A stretch of DNA of 64,000 bases from Marinobacter maroccanus (GTDB taxonomy: Bacteria; Pseudomonadota; Gammaproteobacteria; Pseudomonadales; Oleiphilaceae): the NCBI RefSeq assembly GCF_002933275.1, contig NZ_PSSX01000002.1:124001-188000 (forward strand), read 5' to 3'. The translations under genes and the position numbers were made by a program. Positions 1 through 7,710 of this stretch are shown here, piece after piece (position 1 is the first letter of the stretch; every line of letters begins with the position of its first letter). The notes below the pieces were generated by a model. That model was not told the DNA's origin. It did not search any database and was given only the letters and a program-made list of their open reading frames with translations.

Positions 1-41
1 CGCAGTTCCGGAATATCCAGGCCCTGATCAAATAGAGACAT
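1..41 (-). CDS. Possible 5' end of a gene running off the window
   Basis: An ATG at 39-41 on the minus strand opens 13 codons (MSLFDQGLDIPEL) that stay open to the window edge. It would be divergent from the cupin gene that starts about 60 bases away. No clear ribosome-binding site is visible upstream, and the fragment is too short to identify. It is listed only because the spacing suits a divergent gene pair. Confidence 0.3.
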   Translation of the reverse strand, partial: MSLFDQGLDIPEL

Positions 42-101
42 CCGCAGGGCGAGTACGCACGTAAAACGTCGCTTCAATTACAGGTGGTTTCGAGGTTCAA
101 A

Positions 102-761
102 ATGCTCAACATGGACTTTTCCAAAAAGGTCGTCATTCGCACCGCCGAGCAGGAGTGGGTTCCCAGCCCCGCCGGTGGCGTCCTGAGGAAGCCACTGGCC
201 CGAGAAGAAGCCGAGCGGGGCCATGCGACCAGCGTGGTCCGGTATGAGCCCGGGGCGTCCTTCAAGCGACACGAGCATCCCCTGGGCGAAGAAATACTGG
301 TTCTGGAGGGAGTATTCTCCGACGAGACCGGCGACTATCCGGCCGGTACTTATTTGCGTAACCCGCCTGGCAGCGGGCACGCTCCGTTCAGCAAGGAAGG
401 CTGCACTCTGCTGGTCAAACTGCATCAGTTCGACGAACGCGATCGGTCCACGGTGCGCATAGACACCCGTAATACAGCCTGGCTTCCGGGTATCGGCGGC
501 CTCGAGGTGATGCCACTACATGAGTTCGAGCACGAACATGTGGCCCTGGTAAAATGGCCTGCAAACGAGGTATTCCAGCCGCATCGGCACTTTGGCGGTG
601 AAGAGATTTTCGTGCTGTCCGGAGAATTCTGTGACGAGCATGGCCGCTACCCCACCGGTACCTGGATTCGCAGCCCGCATTTGACCCAGCATCACCCATT
701 TGTTGACCAGGAAACGGTCATCTGGGTGAAAACCGGTCATCTGCCGATCGAGGCGACATAA
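102..761 (+). CDS. Double-cupin protein, ChrR-like (219 aa)
   Basis: Two tandem cupin domains fill the protein. Domain 1 has H57-x-H59 and E63 with H93; domain 2 has H161-x-H163 and E167 with H197/H198. Both copies share a GEEI-VL-G-F-DE-G-YP-GT-R-P pattern, so they look like an internal duplication. The residues form two probable metal sites. The fold matches the C-terminal cupin of ChrR-type anti-sigma factors, but the N-terminal zinc-binding anti-sigma domain is absent, so a stand-alone metal-binding or oxygenase-like role is more likely. I chose the ATG at 102 because GAGG lies 6 bases upstream; an in-frame GTG at 84 and an ATG at 111 are alternatives. Substrate unknown. Confidence 0.8.
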   Translation: MLNMDFSKKVVIRTAEQEWVPSPAGGVLRKPLAREEAERGHATSVVRYEPGASFKRHEHPLGEEILVLEGVFSDETGDYPAGTYLRNPPGSGHAPFSKEGCTLLVKLHQFDERDRSTVRIDTRNTAWLPGIGGLEVMPLHEFEHEHVALVKWPANEVFQPHRHFGGEEIFVLSGEFCDEHGRYPTGTWIRSPHLTQHHPFVDQETVIWVKTGHLPIEAT

Positions 762-782
762 AAAAGGGCCCCGAAGGGCCCT
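759..782 (-). terminator. Intrinsic terminator of the 121-aa gene
   Basis: On the minus strand a perfect 7-bp stem AGGGCCC/GGGCCCT encloses a C(UUCG)G tetraloop and is followed by about seven U residues. The run lies just after the stop codon of the 790-1155 gene. The T-run overlaps the stop codon of the convergent cupin gene, so the same hairpin may end both transcripts. Confidence 0.85.
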
Positions 783-789
783 GAAGAGG

Positions 790-1155
790 CTAAGAGATCG
801 CTGTGTGTTGCCAGTTGTGCCGGCTGAACGCGTCGTTGCTTGCGCCTTCAGATACCGGGCTGAAGAGTGCCTCTTCATCCGCGGGAACCGCAAAAACGTG
901 GTACGCCTCAGGGCCAAATGGATCCAGTGCCGTATCGAGGTACTCGAAGCTGTCGGGCACGGGTTCTCCCGAGAAAGCGACTCTGAACTGACGCTCAAGG
1001 GCTGGTGTGGTTACACTCAGGGGCTGCTCCACCCAAAGGTAAACGGCCTTGTGGGGCACGATGTATTCGCTGCGCACCACCCTGTAACCCTCTTTGAGCG
1101 TGAGCGTGGTCGGCTCTTTGCCCGGTTCCAGACGGAATTTGTGGATGGTTTTCAT
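790..1155 (-). CDS. Small uncharacterised protein (121 aa)
   Basis: I do not recognise a named family with certainty. The 121-residue protein is soluble, without signal peptide or membrane segment, and opens with MKTIHKFRLEP. It reads as a small beta-rich domain (alternating short hydrophobic stretches such as KAVYLWVEQPL and AYHVFAVPAD). An AGAGGAG ribosome-binding site precedes the ATG. The gene has its own terminator at 759-782. It lies downstream of the nhaR-like regulator on the same strand, with a 110-base gap containing a short inverted repeat, so control by that regulator is possible but unproven. Confidence 0.7.
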   Translation of the reverse strand: MKTIHKFRLEPGKEPTTLTLKEGYRVVRSEYIVPHKAVYLWVEQPLSVTTPALERQFRVAFSGEPVPDSFEYLDTALDPFGPEAYHVFAVPADEEALFSPVSEGASNDAFSRHNWQHTAIS

Positions 1156-1245
1156 AGCTGCTGCTCCTCTTTGGGTTGCTGCCTTTCACAACTCAATAAT
1201 GAACAGGAACACGGTTCGATAAAATAAGCTTTTGTGAGCCTTTAT

Positions 1246-1262
1246 CATCGATAAATTCGATG
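1246..1262. repeat. Short inverted repeat between nhaR-like gene and 121-aa gene
   Basis: CATCGA and TCGATG flank a 5-base TAAAT spacer. It sits just beyond the stop codon of the LysR gene and about 90 bases before the start of the next gene on the same strand. It could be an operator half-site pair or chance. Confidence 0.35.
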
Positions 1263-1265
1263 CAA

Positions 1266-2165
1266 TCAGGCTTGCTGGTTTTCTGCGTGAGCTTCAACAA
1301 TCGCACGAACGCCCTCATGGGCGGTTTTTCGGCCCCGGGTAATGGCAAATAGCTCATCCATGACGTCGTCGATTGAGGCAATTTGCTCAACCTCGTATTG
1401 ACGACAGACCTCCTTGCGGATTGATGTCGGCGCTGCAAAAACGCCATAGCCCTGGCTGCCGAACACTTTTATCAGGGCGCTGTCGTCTACCCGGGCTACG
1501 AGTTTCATGCGAACCCCATTCAGGGAAAACCAGTTCATCAGTCGTTCGAAATATGGCGCATCGGTGGCGTTGGCCAGGAGCGGCTGACCATTGAGGGATT
1601 CCGGAAACCCCTGCTTCAGTTTTTTGGCCAGCGCCGGTGCGGCAAACAGACTCATGCTGGAGCCCGCCAGCGGGTGTACCGTGAGATTGCCCTCCTCCTG
1701 CAACTTCGGCATCCGGTCTGTCAGCACCAGGTCCAGTTCCTTGCGTTTCAGGCTCAGTACCAGATCTTCGGTACGGCCCGTCTGACACTCGAGCTGGATG
1801 GGGCGATCGCCCGCCATGGCTGGCTGCAGCAAGTAATAGGCAATCAACTTGTGAATGGAAGCAGAGACTCCGGCACGCAGCGTCAGCGGGCGCTCGGACG
1901 GATCAAGCCGTAGGGTTTCGGCGAGCTCGCCAGTCAGTGCGAAAATATCGTCGGCGTACCCGAGAATCAGACGACCCAGGTCCGTCAGGATCAGCTTGCG
2001 CCTTTCCCTGACAAACAGTCGACCACCCACCGAGGCTTCAAAGGTGGCCAACTGGCCGCTCAGGGTCTGTGGTGCCAGTTCCAGGACTTCGCTGGCCCGG
2101 GCAATTGATCCTTCGCGGCTGATCACCCAGAAGTAATAGAGATGGCGGAGATTAAGCTGGTCCAT
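1266..2165 (-). CDS. nhaR: LysR-family transcriptional regulator, NhaR-like (299 aa)
   Basis: The N-terminal winged helix-turn-helix reads NLRHLYYFWVISREGSIARA followed by a PQTLSGQL recognition helix, the variant typical of NhaR rather than of ordinary LysR proteins. The C-terminal part (about residues 90-295) is the effector-binding domain and has the usual length. In E. coli NhaR activates the Na+/H+ antiporter gene nhaA, but no antiporter gene is present here, so the target is unknown; the symbol reflects sequence similarity only. It lies 20 bases downstream of the flavin reductase-like gene on the same strand and may be the last gene of a cheV-cheR-MFS-reductase-nhaR run. Confidence 0.85.
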   Translation of the reverse strand: MDQLNLRHLYYFWVISREGSIARASEVLELAPQTLSGQLATFEASVGGRLFVRERRKLILTDLGRLILGYADDIFALTGELAETLRLDPSERPLTLRAGVSASIHKLIAYYLLQPAMAGDRPIQLECQTGRTEDLVLSLKRKELDLVLTDRMPKLQEEGNLTVHPLAGSSMSLFAAPALAKKLKQGFPESLNGQPLLANATDAPYFERLMNWFSLNGVRMKLVARVDDSALIKVFGSQGYGVFAAPTSIRKEVCRQYEVEQIASIDDVMDELFAITRGRKTAHEGVRAIVEAHAENQQA

Positions 2166-2185
2166 TGCTCTGCCCTGTTCCCGGT

Positions 2186-2806
2186 TCAGGATGGCCGGGG
2201 GATCTTCAGAATCTCACCAAAGGTGACATATTCGCTTCCCCCGAGACGGCCGATCGGGTCAATGGCAGCACCATCGAAGGTCAGGCGGTTCTTGTCATCG
2301 TATCGCGCTGCCTCATCCGACACCCACACATGGGTAACTTTTCCGAATACCAGCGACTGGGGCCCGGCACCAATTTCCTTGATGTCATAAAGCTCACAGG
2401 CAAAGGCTACATGGCAGTCCTTGAGCCGAGGCAAACCTGAACCTTCGAATTCCACCAGCTCCAGCTCAAGATTTTTCAACTCGGATTCGCCATGAGGCAG
2501 AGTTCGTGAGGATTCAGTGACCGCTGCGGCGAGATCCCGGTGAGCGATATGAACCACAAAATGCTTCCTCGCCTCGATATTAACCCGGGTATCCTTGGAC
2601 ACACCTGCCGTCGGCTTTTTGCCAACCGAAATCATCAGCAGGGGTGGATTACTGGTGATCGGCGTGAAAAATGAGAACGGAGCCAGATTGAAGTCGCCGT
2701 CGGGGTTTTCACTCAACACCCAGGCCACGGGCCGGGGGATAACCGTCTGGGTCAGGATCTGGTAGGCGTCTTTCGGATCCATACCCTCGAAATCTATAAG
2801 CATCAT
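2186..2806 (-). CDS. Flavin reductase-like FMN-binding protein (206 aa)
   Basis: The protein matches the flavin reductase-like (DIM6/NTAB) FMN-binding split-barrel family. The N-terminal stretch PRPVAWVLS followed by NLAPFSFFTPITSNPPLL is the family signature, where the backbone contacts FMN phosphate. Members reduce flavin with NAD(P)H to feed a monooxygenase, or act as small oxidoreductases; no partner monooxygenase is nearby. It starts inside the stop of the upstream MFS gene (ATGA overlap), so the two are translationally coupled. Product class is firm; substrate is not. Confidence 0.85.
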   Translation of the reverse strand: MMLIDFEGMDPKDAYQILTQTVIPRPVAWVLSENPDGDFNLAPFSFFTPITSNPPLLMISVGKKPTAGVSKDTRVNIEARKHFVVHIAHRDLAAAVTESSRTLPHGESELKNLELELVEFEGSGLPRLKDCHVAFACELYDIKEIGAGPQSLVFGKVTHVWVSDEAARYDDKNRLTFDGAAIDPIGRLGGSEYVTFGEILKIPRPS

Positions 2807-3999
2807 TCTCTCCCGTTAACTGCAGCTTCGGTTGCTCGCTCCCGCAACAGCCACACAGTCATCAACAACCCGTGAATTATAAGGAAAGGCACTGCAACCA
2901 TGACTAGCCCGCCCCAGCCAATCCAGCTCAGGATGGCGCCGGCCGACAGTGCAGCTGTGGCCTGGGAACCAAAGACCATCATGTCGTTCAGGCCCTGCAC
3001 ACGAAAACGTTCTGCATCGCGATAGCCCTGGGGCAACAGCGTTGTGCCGCCAACAAACAGGAAGTTCCAGCCAACACCCAGTAACAGCAGTGCCGAAAGA
3101 TAATGATGAAAACTCACGCCACTGGCCGCCAGGGCAATGCAGCCCAAATATGCCAGTAATCCCGCTGCCATCATCAGGGGAATGCCCACAACACGGGTCA
3201 GCCAACCGCTGATCAGCGACGGCAGATACATGGCCATGATATGCAGCTGGATCACACGTTTGGCATCGTCGAGGTCATGCCCGGCCATCTCGGTCATACT
3301 CAGCGGCGTTGCCGTCATTATGAAACTCATTACCGCATAGCCAATGGCGGCCGCACTGATCGCGGCCCAGACCAATGGGTTGGTGAGAATTTCCCGCATG
3401 GGGCGTCCGCCGCCTGGCCGTGATTCCTGTACCCGCTCAGCACCCGCCCGATAACCAGCACCCAGAATCAGCAGGGCTGCACCCTGCACCACCGCCAGCG
3501 CAACCCAACTGATCAGAAACGGATACTGCTCCGCGGCGCCGCTGCCCAAACCGGCCACTTCCGGCCCGAGCCAGGCCGCCACCAGGCCACCCAGGAGCAC
3601 CCGAGCGGCGGCAGAGCCAGCCATGCCCGGTGCCACGGATTCCATGGCTGCAAACCGGTATTGATGAACAACAGCAAGGCCGGTACCACCTACGACAGCC
3701 GCAAGACACAACAATGAAAACAGTCCGGACCAGGACGCCGCCGCCCCCAGGAGTCCCGCTACGATGCCCATGATCGCGCCCAGTAGCATCACGCGCTTTC
3801 GCCCGATGCGTTCCATTAACCAGGTGGCCGGTTTGATGGCAAGCACGGTGCCAACCACCACCAGTCCCACCGGAAGCGTTGCGTATTCGGGCGCCGGGGC
3901 GAGCATTCGGCCCTGGATGCTGCCGATAAAAACAATGAAGGGCGCTGTGCACATGGCCAGCGCCTGGGCGGCAACCAGGACCCAGACATTGAGGGGCAT
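2803..3999 (-). CDS. MFS transporter (398 aa)
   Basis: About twelve hydrophobic segments span the 398 residues. A loop between the second and third segments carries ERIGRKRVMLLG, matching the conserved MFS cytoplasmic motif G-x3-D/E-R-x-G-R-R/K. It is an inner-membrane carrier of unknown substrate. The gene starts 3 bases after the cheR stop and its start region lies over an AGGAAA inside the end of cheR, so it is probably cotranscribed with cheV-cheR. It overlaps the flavin reductase-like gene by 4 bases. Export of a small molecule handled by that reductase is a guess. Confidence 0.85.
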   Translation of the reverse strand: MPLNVWVLVAAQALAMCTAPFIVFIGSIQGRMLAPAPEYATLPVGLVVVGTVLAIKPATWLMERIGRKRVMLLGAIMGIVAGLLGAAASWSGLFSLLCLAAVVGGTGLAVVHQYRFAAMESVAPGMAGSAAARVLLGGLVAAWLGPEVAGLGSGAAEQYPFLISWVALAVVQGAALLILGAGYRAGAERVQESRPGGGRPMREILTNPLVWAAISAAAIGYAVMSFIMTATPLSMTEMAGHDLDDAKRVIQLHIMAMYLPSLISGWLTRVVGIPLMMAAGLLAYLGCIALAASGVSFHHYLSALLLLGVGWNFLFVGGTTLLPQGYRDAERFRVQGLNDMMVFGSQATAALSAGAILSWIGWGGLVMVAVPFLIIHGLLMTVWLLRERATEAAVNGRE

Positions 4000-4002
4000 G
4001 GG

Positions 4003-4830
4003 CTACTTTTTCCTGTAGATGATGCCGGGATGGCACTGCACCATCTCGTAAAGGTGGGGCAAGCCGTTCAGAGACTCGGAGGCACCCAGGACCAGGTAAC
4101 CGCCCGGATTCAGGGTGGCGTGCATGCGGGTAAGAATGTCCTTTTTCAGATCCGCGGAGAAATAGATCAGAACATTCCGGCACATCACGATATCAAACTT
4201 GCCGAGCATGTAACGCTCCAGCAGGTTCAATTCCTTGAACTCCACCATGCTCTTGATCTGCGGCTTGATCTGCCAGCCACCGTTGAGGGACGGAGTGAAG
4301 AACTGCTTTTGTCGCTCTGGTGAAAGGCCCCGGCCAATGGCGATCATCTCGTATTCGCCCTTGCGGGCTACTTCGAGAACGCTTTTGGAGATATCCGTGG
4401 CGGTGATTTTCACATCACGGAGCTTCCCGGGCCTTGCGCGCCGGAACTCCTCCACGATCATGGCGATGGAGTACGGCTCCTGGCCTGTTGAGCAGGCCGC
4501 CGACCAGATTCGAAGTGGCTGGCCAGAATTGCGTTCAGCGAACTCGGGAAGCAGCTTTTCCTGAAGAATCCGGAAAGGGTGATTGTCACGGAACCACAGA
4601 GTTTCATTGGTTGTCATCGCATCGATGACGACTTCCTTGAGGCCGCCCCGTCCGGGACGCTTGAGGCGCTCAAGGAGCTCACCCAGGGTGTTCAGGCTGT
4701 TCTCTTCAAGAATCCTGCGCAATCGGCTTTTTACCAGGTACTGTTTATTCTCGCCCAGTAAAATCCCACAGGCATCCTGCAGGAACGATTTAAAGGCTTC
4801 ATATTCCTGTGGCGTTATTTCCGCTTTCAT
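4003..4830 (-). CDS. cheR: CheR chemotaxis protein methyltransferase (275 aa)
   Basis: CheR uses S-adenosylmethionine to methylate glutamates on methyl-accepting chemotaxis receptors. The all-helical N-terminal domain covers about residues 1-80; the SAM-binding domain follows with IWSAACSTGQEPYSIAM (motif I) and FDIVMCRNVLIYF. Length is standard. It lies 37 bases downstream of cheV on the same strand, the order seen in Pseudomonas. Other chemotaxis genes (cheA, cheW, cheB) are not in the window, so this copy probably works with components encoded elsewhere. Confidence 0.96.
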   Translation of the reverse strand: MKAEITPQEYEAFKSFLQDACGILLGENKQYLVKSRLRRILEENSLNTLGELLERLKRPGRGGLKEVVIDAMTTNETLWFRDNHPFRILQEKLLPEFAERNSGQPLRIWSAACSTGQEPYSIAMIVEEFRRARPGKLRDVKITATDISKSVLEVARKGEYEMIAIGRGLSPERQKQFFTPSLNGGWQIKPQIKSMVEFKELNLLERYMLGKFDIVMCRNVLIYFSADLKKDILTRMHATLNPGGYLVLGASESLNGLPHLYEMVQCHPGIIYRKK

Positions 4831-4867
4831 TGGATCTCTGTTCTGAGTGAATCTTTGAGCGGCCCCA

Positions 4868-5797
4868 TCAACCCTGGTCGATGATCTCCATCACCCGCTC
4901 TGCCAGTTCGTCCGGACTGAACTTTGCCATAAAGTCGTCGGCTCCGACCTTCTTCACCATAGCCTGGTTGAACACACCACTGAGTGAGGTGTGGAGCATT
5001 ACAAACATGTCTGCCAGGGCCGGGTCACCTTTCACCTTGGTGACCAGGGTGTAACCATCCATTTCCGGCATCTCCACATCAGAGATGATCAATGAGAAGT
5101 GATCTTTTGCTTTCGACCCGTCAGAAGTCACTTCTTTCAGGTACTCGAACGCCTGCTTGCCATCGTTCTTCGTGACCACTTCCATGCCGATGGCGGTCAG
5201 ACAACGCTCTATCTGCCGACGGGCCACGGAAGAATCATCCACCACCAGTACCGGAAGGTGGCCAGGTACCCGCTCGGCGCTCTTGCTCAGAACGGCCTCG
5301 GTGACATCCTCCCCGAGCGGAGAAACTTCTGCAAGAATCTTCTCTACATCTATGATTTCGACCAGCTTATCATCAATCTTGGTAACGGCGGTAAGGTACA
5401 CATCCCGGCCTGCGCCCTTCGGGGGAGGCAGGATGTCCTCCCAGTTCATGTTCATGATCCGGTCGACACCGGTTACCAGGAAACCCTGTGTTTTGCGGTT
5501 GTACTCGGTAATGATGACAAAGCTGGTAGCCAGCTCTTCCTGGGGGATACCGGGCAAACCAATGGCCATACTGAGGTCGATGATCGGGATGGTTTCACCC
5601 CGGATATGCGCGACGCCTCTCACCGTTTGCCGGCTATTAGGAATAGACGACAGCCTGGGGCACTGAAGGACCTCCTTGACCTTGAAGACGTTGATCCCAT
5701 AGATCTGCCGTCCCCTGAGACGGAAAAGAAGGAGTTCAAGGCGATTCTGCCCGACCAGCTGGGTTCGCTGGTTCACACTGTCCAATACCCCTGCCAT
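4868..5797 (-). CDS. cheV: CheV, CheW-response regulator hybrid (309 aa)
   Basis: An N-terminal CheW-like coupling domain (about residues 15-165) is followed by a receiver domain (about 183-305) with the acidic pair D187-D188 and the phosphoacceptor D240 in LIISDVEMPEMDGY. CheV couples receptors to CheA and is thought to act in adaptation through phosphorylation. AGGAG lies a few bases before the ATG. It heads the cheV-cheR unit and is divergent from flgA across 188 bases. Confidence 0.95.
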   Translation of the reverse strand: MAGVLDSVNQRTQLVGQNRLELLLFRLRGRQIYGINVFKVKEVLQCPRLSSIPNSRQTVRGVAHIRGETIPIIDLSMAIGLPGIPQEELATSFVIITEYNRKTQGFLVTGVDRIMNMNWEDILPPPKGAGRDVYLTAVTKIDDKLVEIIDVEKILAEVSPLGEDVTEAVLSKSAERVPGHLPVLVVDDSSVARRQIERCLTAIGMEVVTKNDGKQAFEYLKEVTSDGSKAKDHFSLIISDVEMPEMDGYTLVTKVKGDPALADMFVMLHTSLSGVFNQAMVKKVGADDFMAKFSPDELAERVMEIIDQG

Positions 5798-5985
5798 TTT
5801 GGTTCTCCTGGCTTGCCGGAATTACAACGGCATATATCTTGCTGCTCACTGAATTATGGTCTGATCGACGGGATTCCGTCATATCAGTCGCGGATCAGCC
5901 AATTTAACGGCCACTTGCCTCGAATCCTTAGCGTGATCCGGGCTTTTCTGCCCTGATAATGACAGCATAGGACAAACTGATACGT

Positions 5986-6687
5986 ATGCGCATCACCAAT
6001 TTCGCCCTACTACTGCTAATGTCTGGCTTGAGCGGCCCGCTCCTGGCTGCGACCACCGCTGAGCAGATTCGCAATGCAACTCTGGAATTTCTCGACAACT
6101 TTGCCTCTGAACAGGCCAAAGAAGGCTACACCGTTTCCTTCGAGCCAGGTTCGATCGACAACCGGCTTGCCCTCGCCGAGTGCGAGAAGCCTCTGAGTGT
6201 CGAATTCAGCGGAGATCCCTGGAAAAGCACCAGTCCTTCGATGCTGGTGGCCTGCGAAGGAACACGCCCCTGGCGGATGTTTGTGACTGCGTCCGTTTCT
6301 ATCCACGGGCCAGCCCTGGTGGCGGCTCGACCGCTCACGCGGGGAAAACGAATTACCGGTGACCTGCTGAGGCGCCAGTCCGTTGAAGTCAACGCTTCCA
6401 GGCGCGGCGTTATCACCACCACCGACCAGGCCATTGGCATGCAGGTGCGGCGGGGGATCAACGCCGGTTCGCTGATCACCCCGGACATGCTCTCTGCCCC
6501 GAATGCGGTAGAACGGGGTGACCATGTTATCATCACCGCCAAAACGGGTGGATTTTCAGTGCGTTCCCGGGGCAAGGCCCTGGCAAATGCGAGCGTTGGC
6601 GAACAGGTTCTGGTAGAGAATCTGCGATCGTCCCGCACAATAAAGGCCAACGTTGTTGCGCCCGGTCATGTCGAAATTCCGATGTAG
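5986..6687 (+). CDS. flgA: FlgA, P-ring assembly chaperone (233 aa)
   Basis: FlgA is the periplasmic chaperone that helps FlgI polymerise into the flagellar P ring. A signal peptide ends near residue 21 (hydrophobic LLLLMSGLSGPLLA, cleavage before ATTAEQ). The C-terminal half holds an SAF-type domain beginning near PLTRGKRITGDLL. Length is normal for the family. It is divergent from cheV, and flgM follows after a 175-base gap that contains its own sigma-28 promoter. Confidence 0.95.
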   Translation: MRITNFALLLLMSGLSGPLLAATTAEQIRNATLEFLDNFASEQAKEGYTVSFEPGSIDNRLALAECEKPLSVEFSGDPWKSTSPSMLVACEGTRPWRMFVTASVSIHGPALVAARPLTRGKRITGDLLRRQSVEVNASRRGVITTTDQAIGMQVRRGINAGSLITPDMLSAPNAVERGDHVIITAKTGGFSVRSRGKALANASVGEQVLVENLRSSRTIKANVVAPGHVEIPM

Positions 6688-6774
6688 GACGGGTTCGGCA
6701 AAAGCTTGCCGGAACGGCAAAGCGCTGCCACAAACCCGGCAATAAAAACAGACGAAAAAACGACTGAAAAGTAC

Positions 6775-6801
6775 TAAAGGTTTTCGCGGCGCCGCCGATA
6801 A
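6775..6801 (+). promoter_or_regulatory. Sigma-28 (FliA) promoter of flgM
   Basis: TAAA at 6775-6778 and GCCGATAA at 6794-6801 are separated by exactly 15 bases. This matches the enterobacterial/pseudomonad FliA consensus TAAA-N15-GCCGATAA at every position. Transcription would start near 6808, about 55 bases before the flgM ATG. This fits the known feedback in which FliA drives late expression of its own anti-sigma factor FlgM. Confidence 0.93.
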
Positions 6802-6862
6802 GAAGACATAAACTCGAGTAAGTGCCGCACTAACGTGGCACGACAGGCAAGCAGGTACAGAT

Positions 6863-7189
6863 ATGTCAGTTGACTTAAATGGAATTGGCCCCGGCCAGGT
6901 CAACACCCAGAGAACCACGGCCGATAAAGGCGCCGGCACTCAGAATACCCAGCCGGCGACCAACGAACAGGCGAAAACCCAGGCCCAGGGCGCCCGGGGT
7001 GAGAACGTCAGCCTTAGCAATCAGGCCAAGAATCTCAAACAGCTCGAACAGAAGCTGGGCGATTATCCGGAAATGGATGATGATCGCATTGAGCAGATCC
7101 GCTCCGCTCTGGAGAATGGCACCTACAAGATTGACGCCGAGAAACTGGCCCAGAAAATGCTTGAGATGGATGAAAGCATTTTCGGGTGA
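6863..7189 (+). CDS. flgM: FlgM anti-sigma-28 factor (108 aa)
   Basis: FlgM binds and inhibits the flagellar sigma factor FliA until the hook-basal body is finished, then is exported through it. The N-terminal half is disordered in composition (rich in Q, T, N, A). The conserved sigma-binding C-terminal region begins near VSLSNQAKNLKQLEQ and contains IRSALENGTYKIDAEKLA. Length is normal. Its own sigma-28 promoter lies upstream, and flgN follows after 7 bases. Confidence 0.95.
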   Translation: MSVDLNGIGPGQVNTQRTTADKGAGTQNTQPATNEQAKTQAQGARGENVSLSNQAKNLKQLEQKLGDYPEMDDDRIEQIRSALENGTYKIDAEKLAQKMLEMDESIFG

Positions 7190-7196
7190 GTAAATC

Positions 7197-7667
7197 ATGG
7201 CCGCAATTGATGATCTGAAGAATCTTCTTTCCCAGGATATCAGCCAGCTGGAAACACTGGCTGATATTCTCGAAAGGGAAAAGACCTGCCTTGCAAGTTC
7301 CGACCTCCGCCAGTTGGAAGCTCTGACCAAAGAGAAGAACGAGCTACTGGGTGCCGTTCGTGAACGCGCCAAACAGAAAATCCGGACATTGGTCCAGATG
7401 GGGTATCGCCCCGAAAGCGGTGAGCCTTCCCGGTTTATCCGCAGCGCCGGTTTCTCGGAGCTCTTCCAGCTCTGGCAGGATGCGGACCAGAGACTTCGCG
7501 CCTGTCAGACCCTGAACCAGACCAACGGCCGGGTGATCAGCCATCTGCAAAAACGCCTGTCCAGGCTTACCGACATCTTCCGTGGTGCCACCGGCCAGCA
7601 AAAACTTTACGGCGCCCAGGGGCAGCAGACCACGGTATCCAGCAGCACGGTACTTGCCAGCGCCTGA
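7197..7667 (+). CDS. flgN: FlgN flagellar export chaperone (156 aa)
   Basis: FlgN is the cytoplasmic chaperone for the hook-filament junction proteins FlgK and FlgL. The protein is almost wholly helical with long amphipathic stretches (ISQLETLADILEREKTCLAS, LEALTKEKNELLGAV), as expected for the family, and has standard length. The C-terminal 30 residues are low-complexity (Q, T, S). It is cotranscribed with flgM. In Pseudomonas the next gene is flgZ, a PilZ c-di-GMP receptor; here a convergent gene with a different predicted c-di-GMP-binding domain follows 43 bases later. Confidence 0.92.
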   Translation: MAAIDDLKNLLSQDISQLETLADILEREKTCLASSDLRQLEALTKEKNELLGAVRERAKQKIRTLVQMGYRPESGEPSRFIRSAGFSELFQLWQDADQRLRACQTLNQTNGRVISHLQKRLSRLTDIFRGATGQQKLYGAQGQQTTVSSSTVLASA

Positions 7668-7710
7668 CGATGGCCCTGGCGAGCCAGGCCGGCAGTATGA
7701 TCAGGTATAG

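Noticed and set aside
102..761. An anti-sigma factor ChrR role for the cupin protein
   Set aside because: The zinc-binding N-terminal anti-sigma domain is missing and no sigma factor gene is adjacent.
4003..7667. Loss of the flgBCDE operon next to cheR as an unusual event
   Set aside because: P. aeruginosa also has cheVR-flgAMN separate from flgB onward, so the arrangement is not notable in itself.
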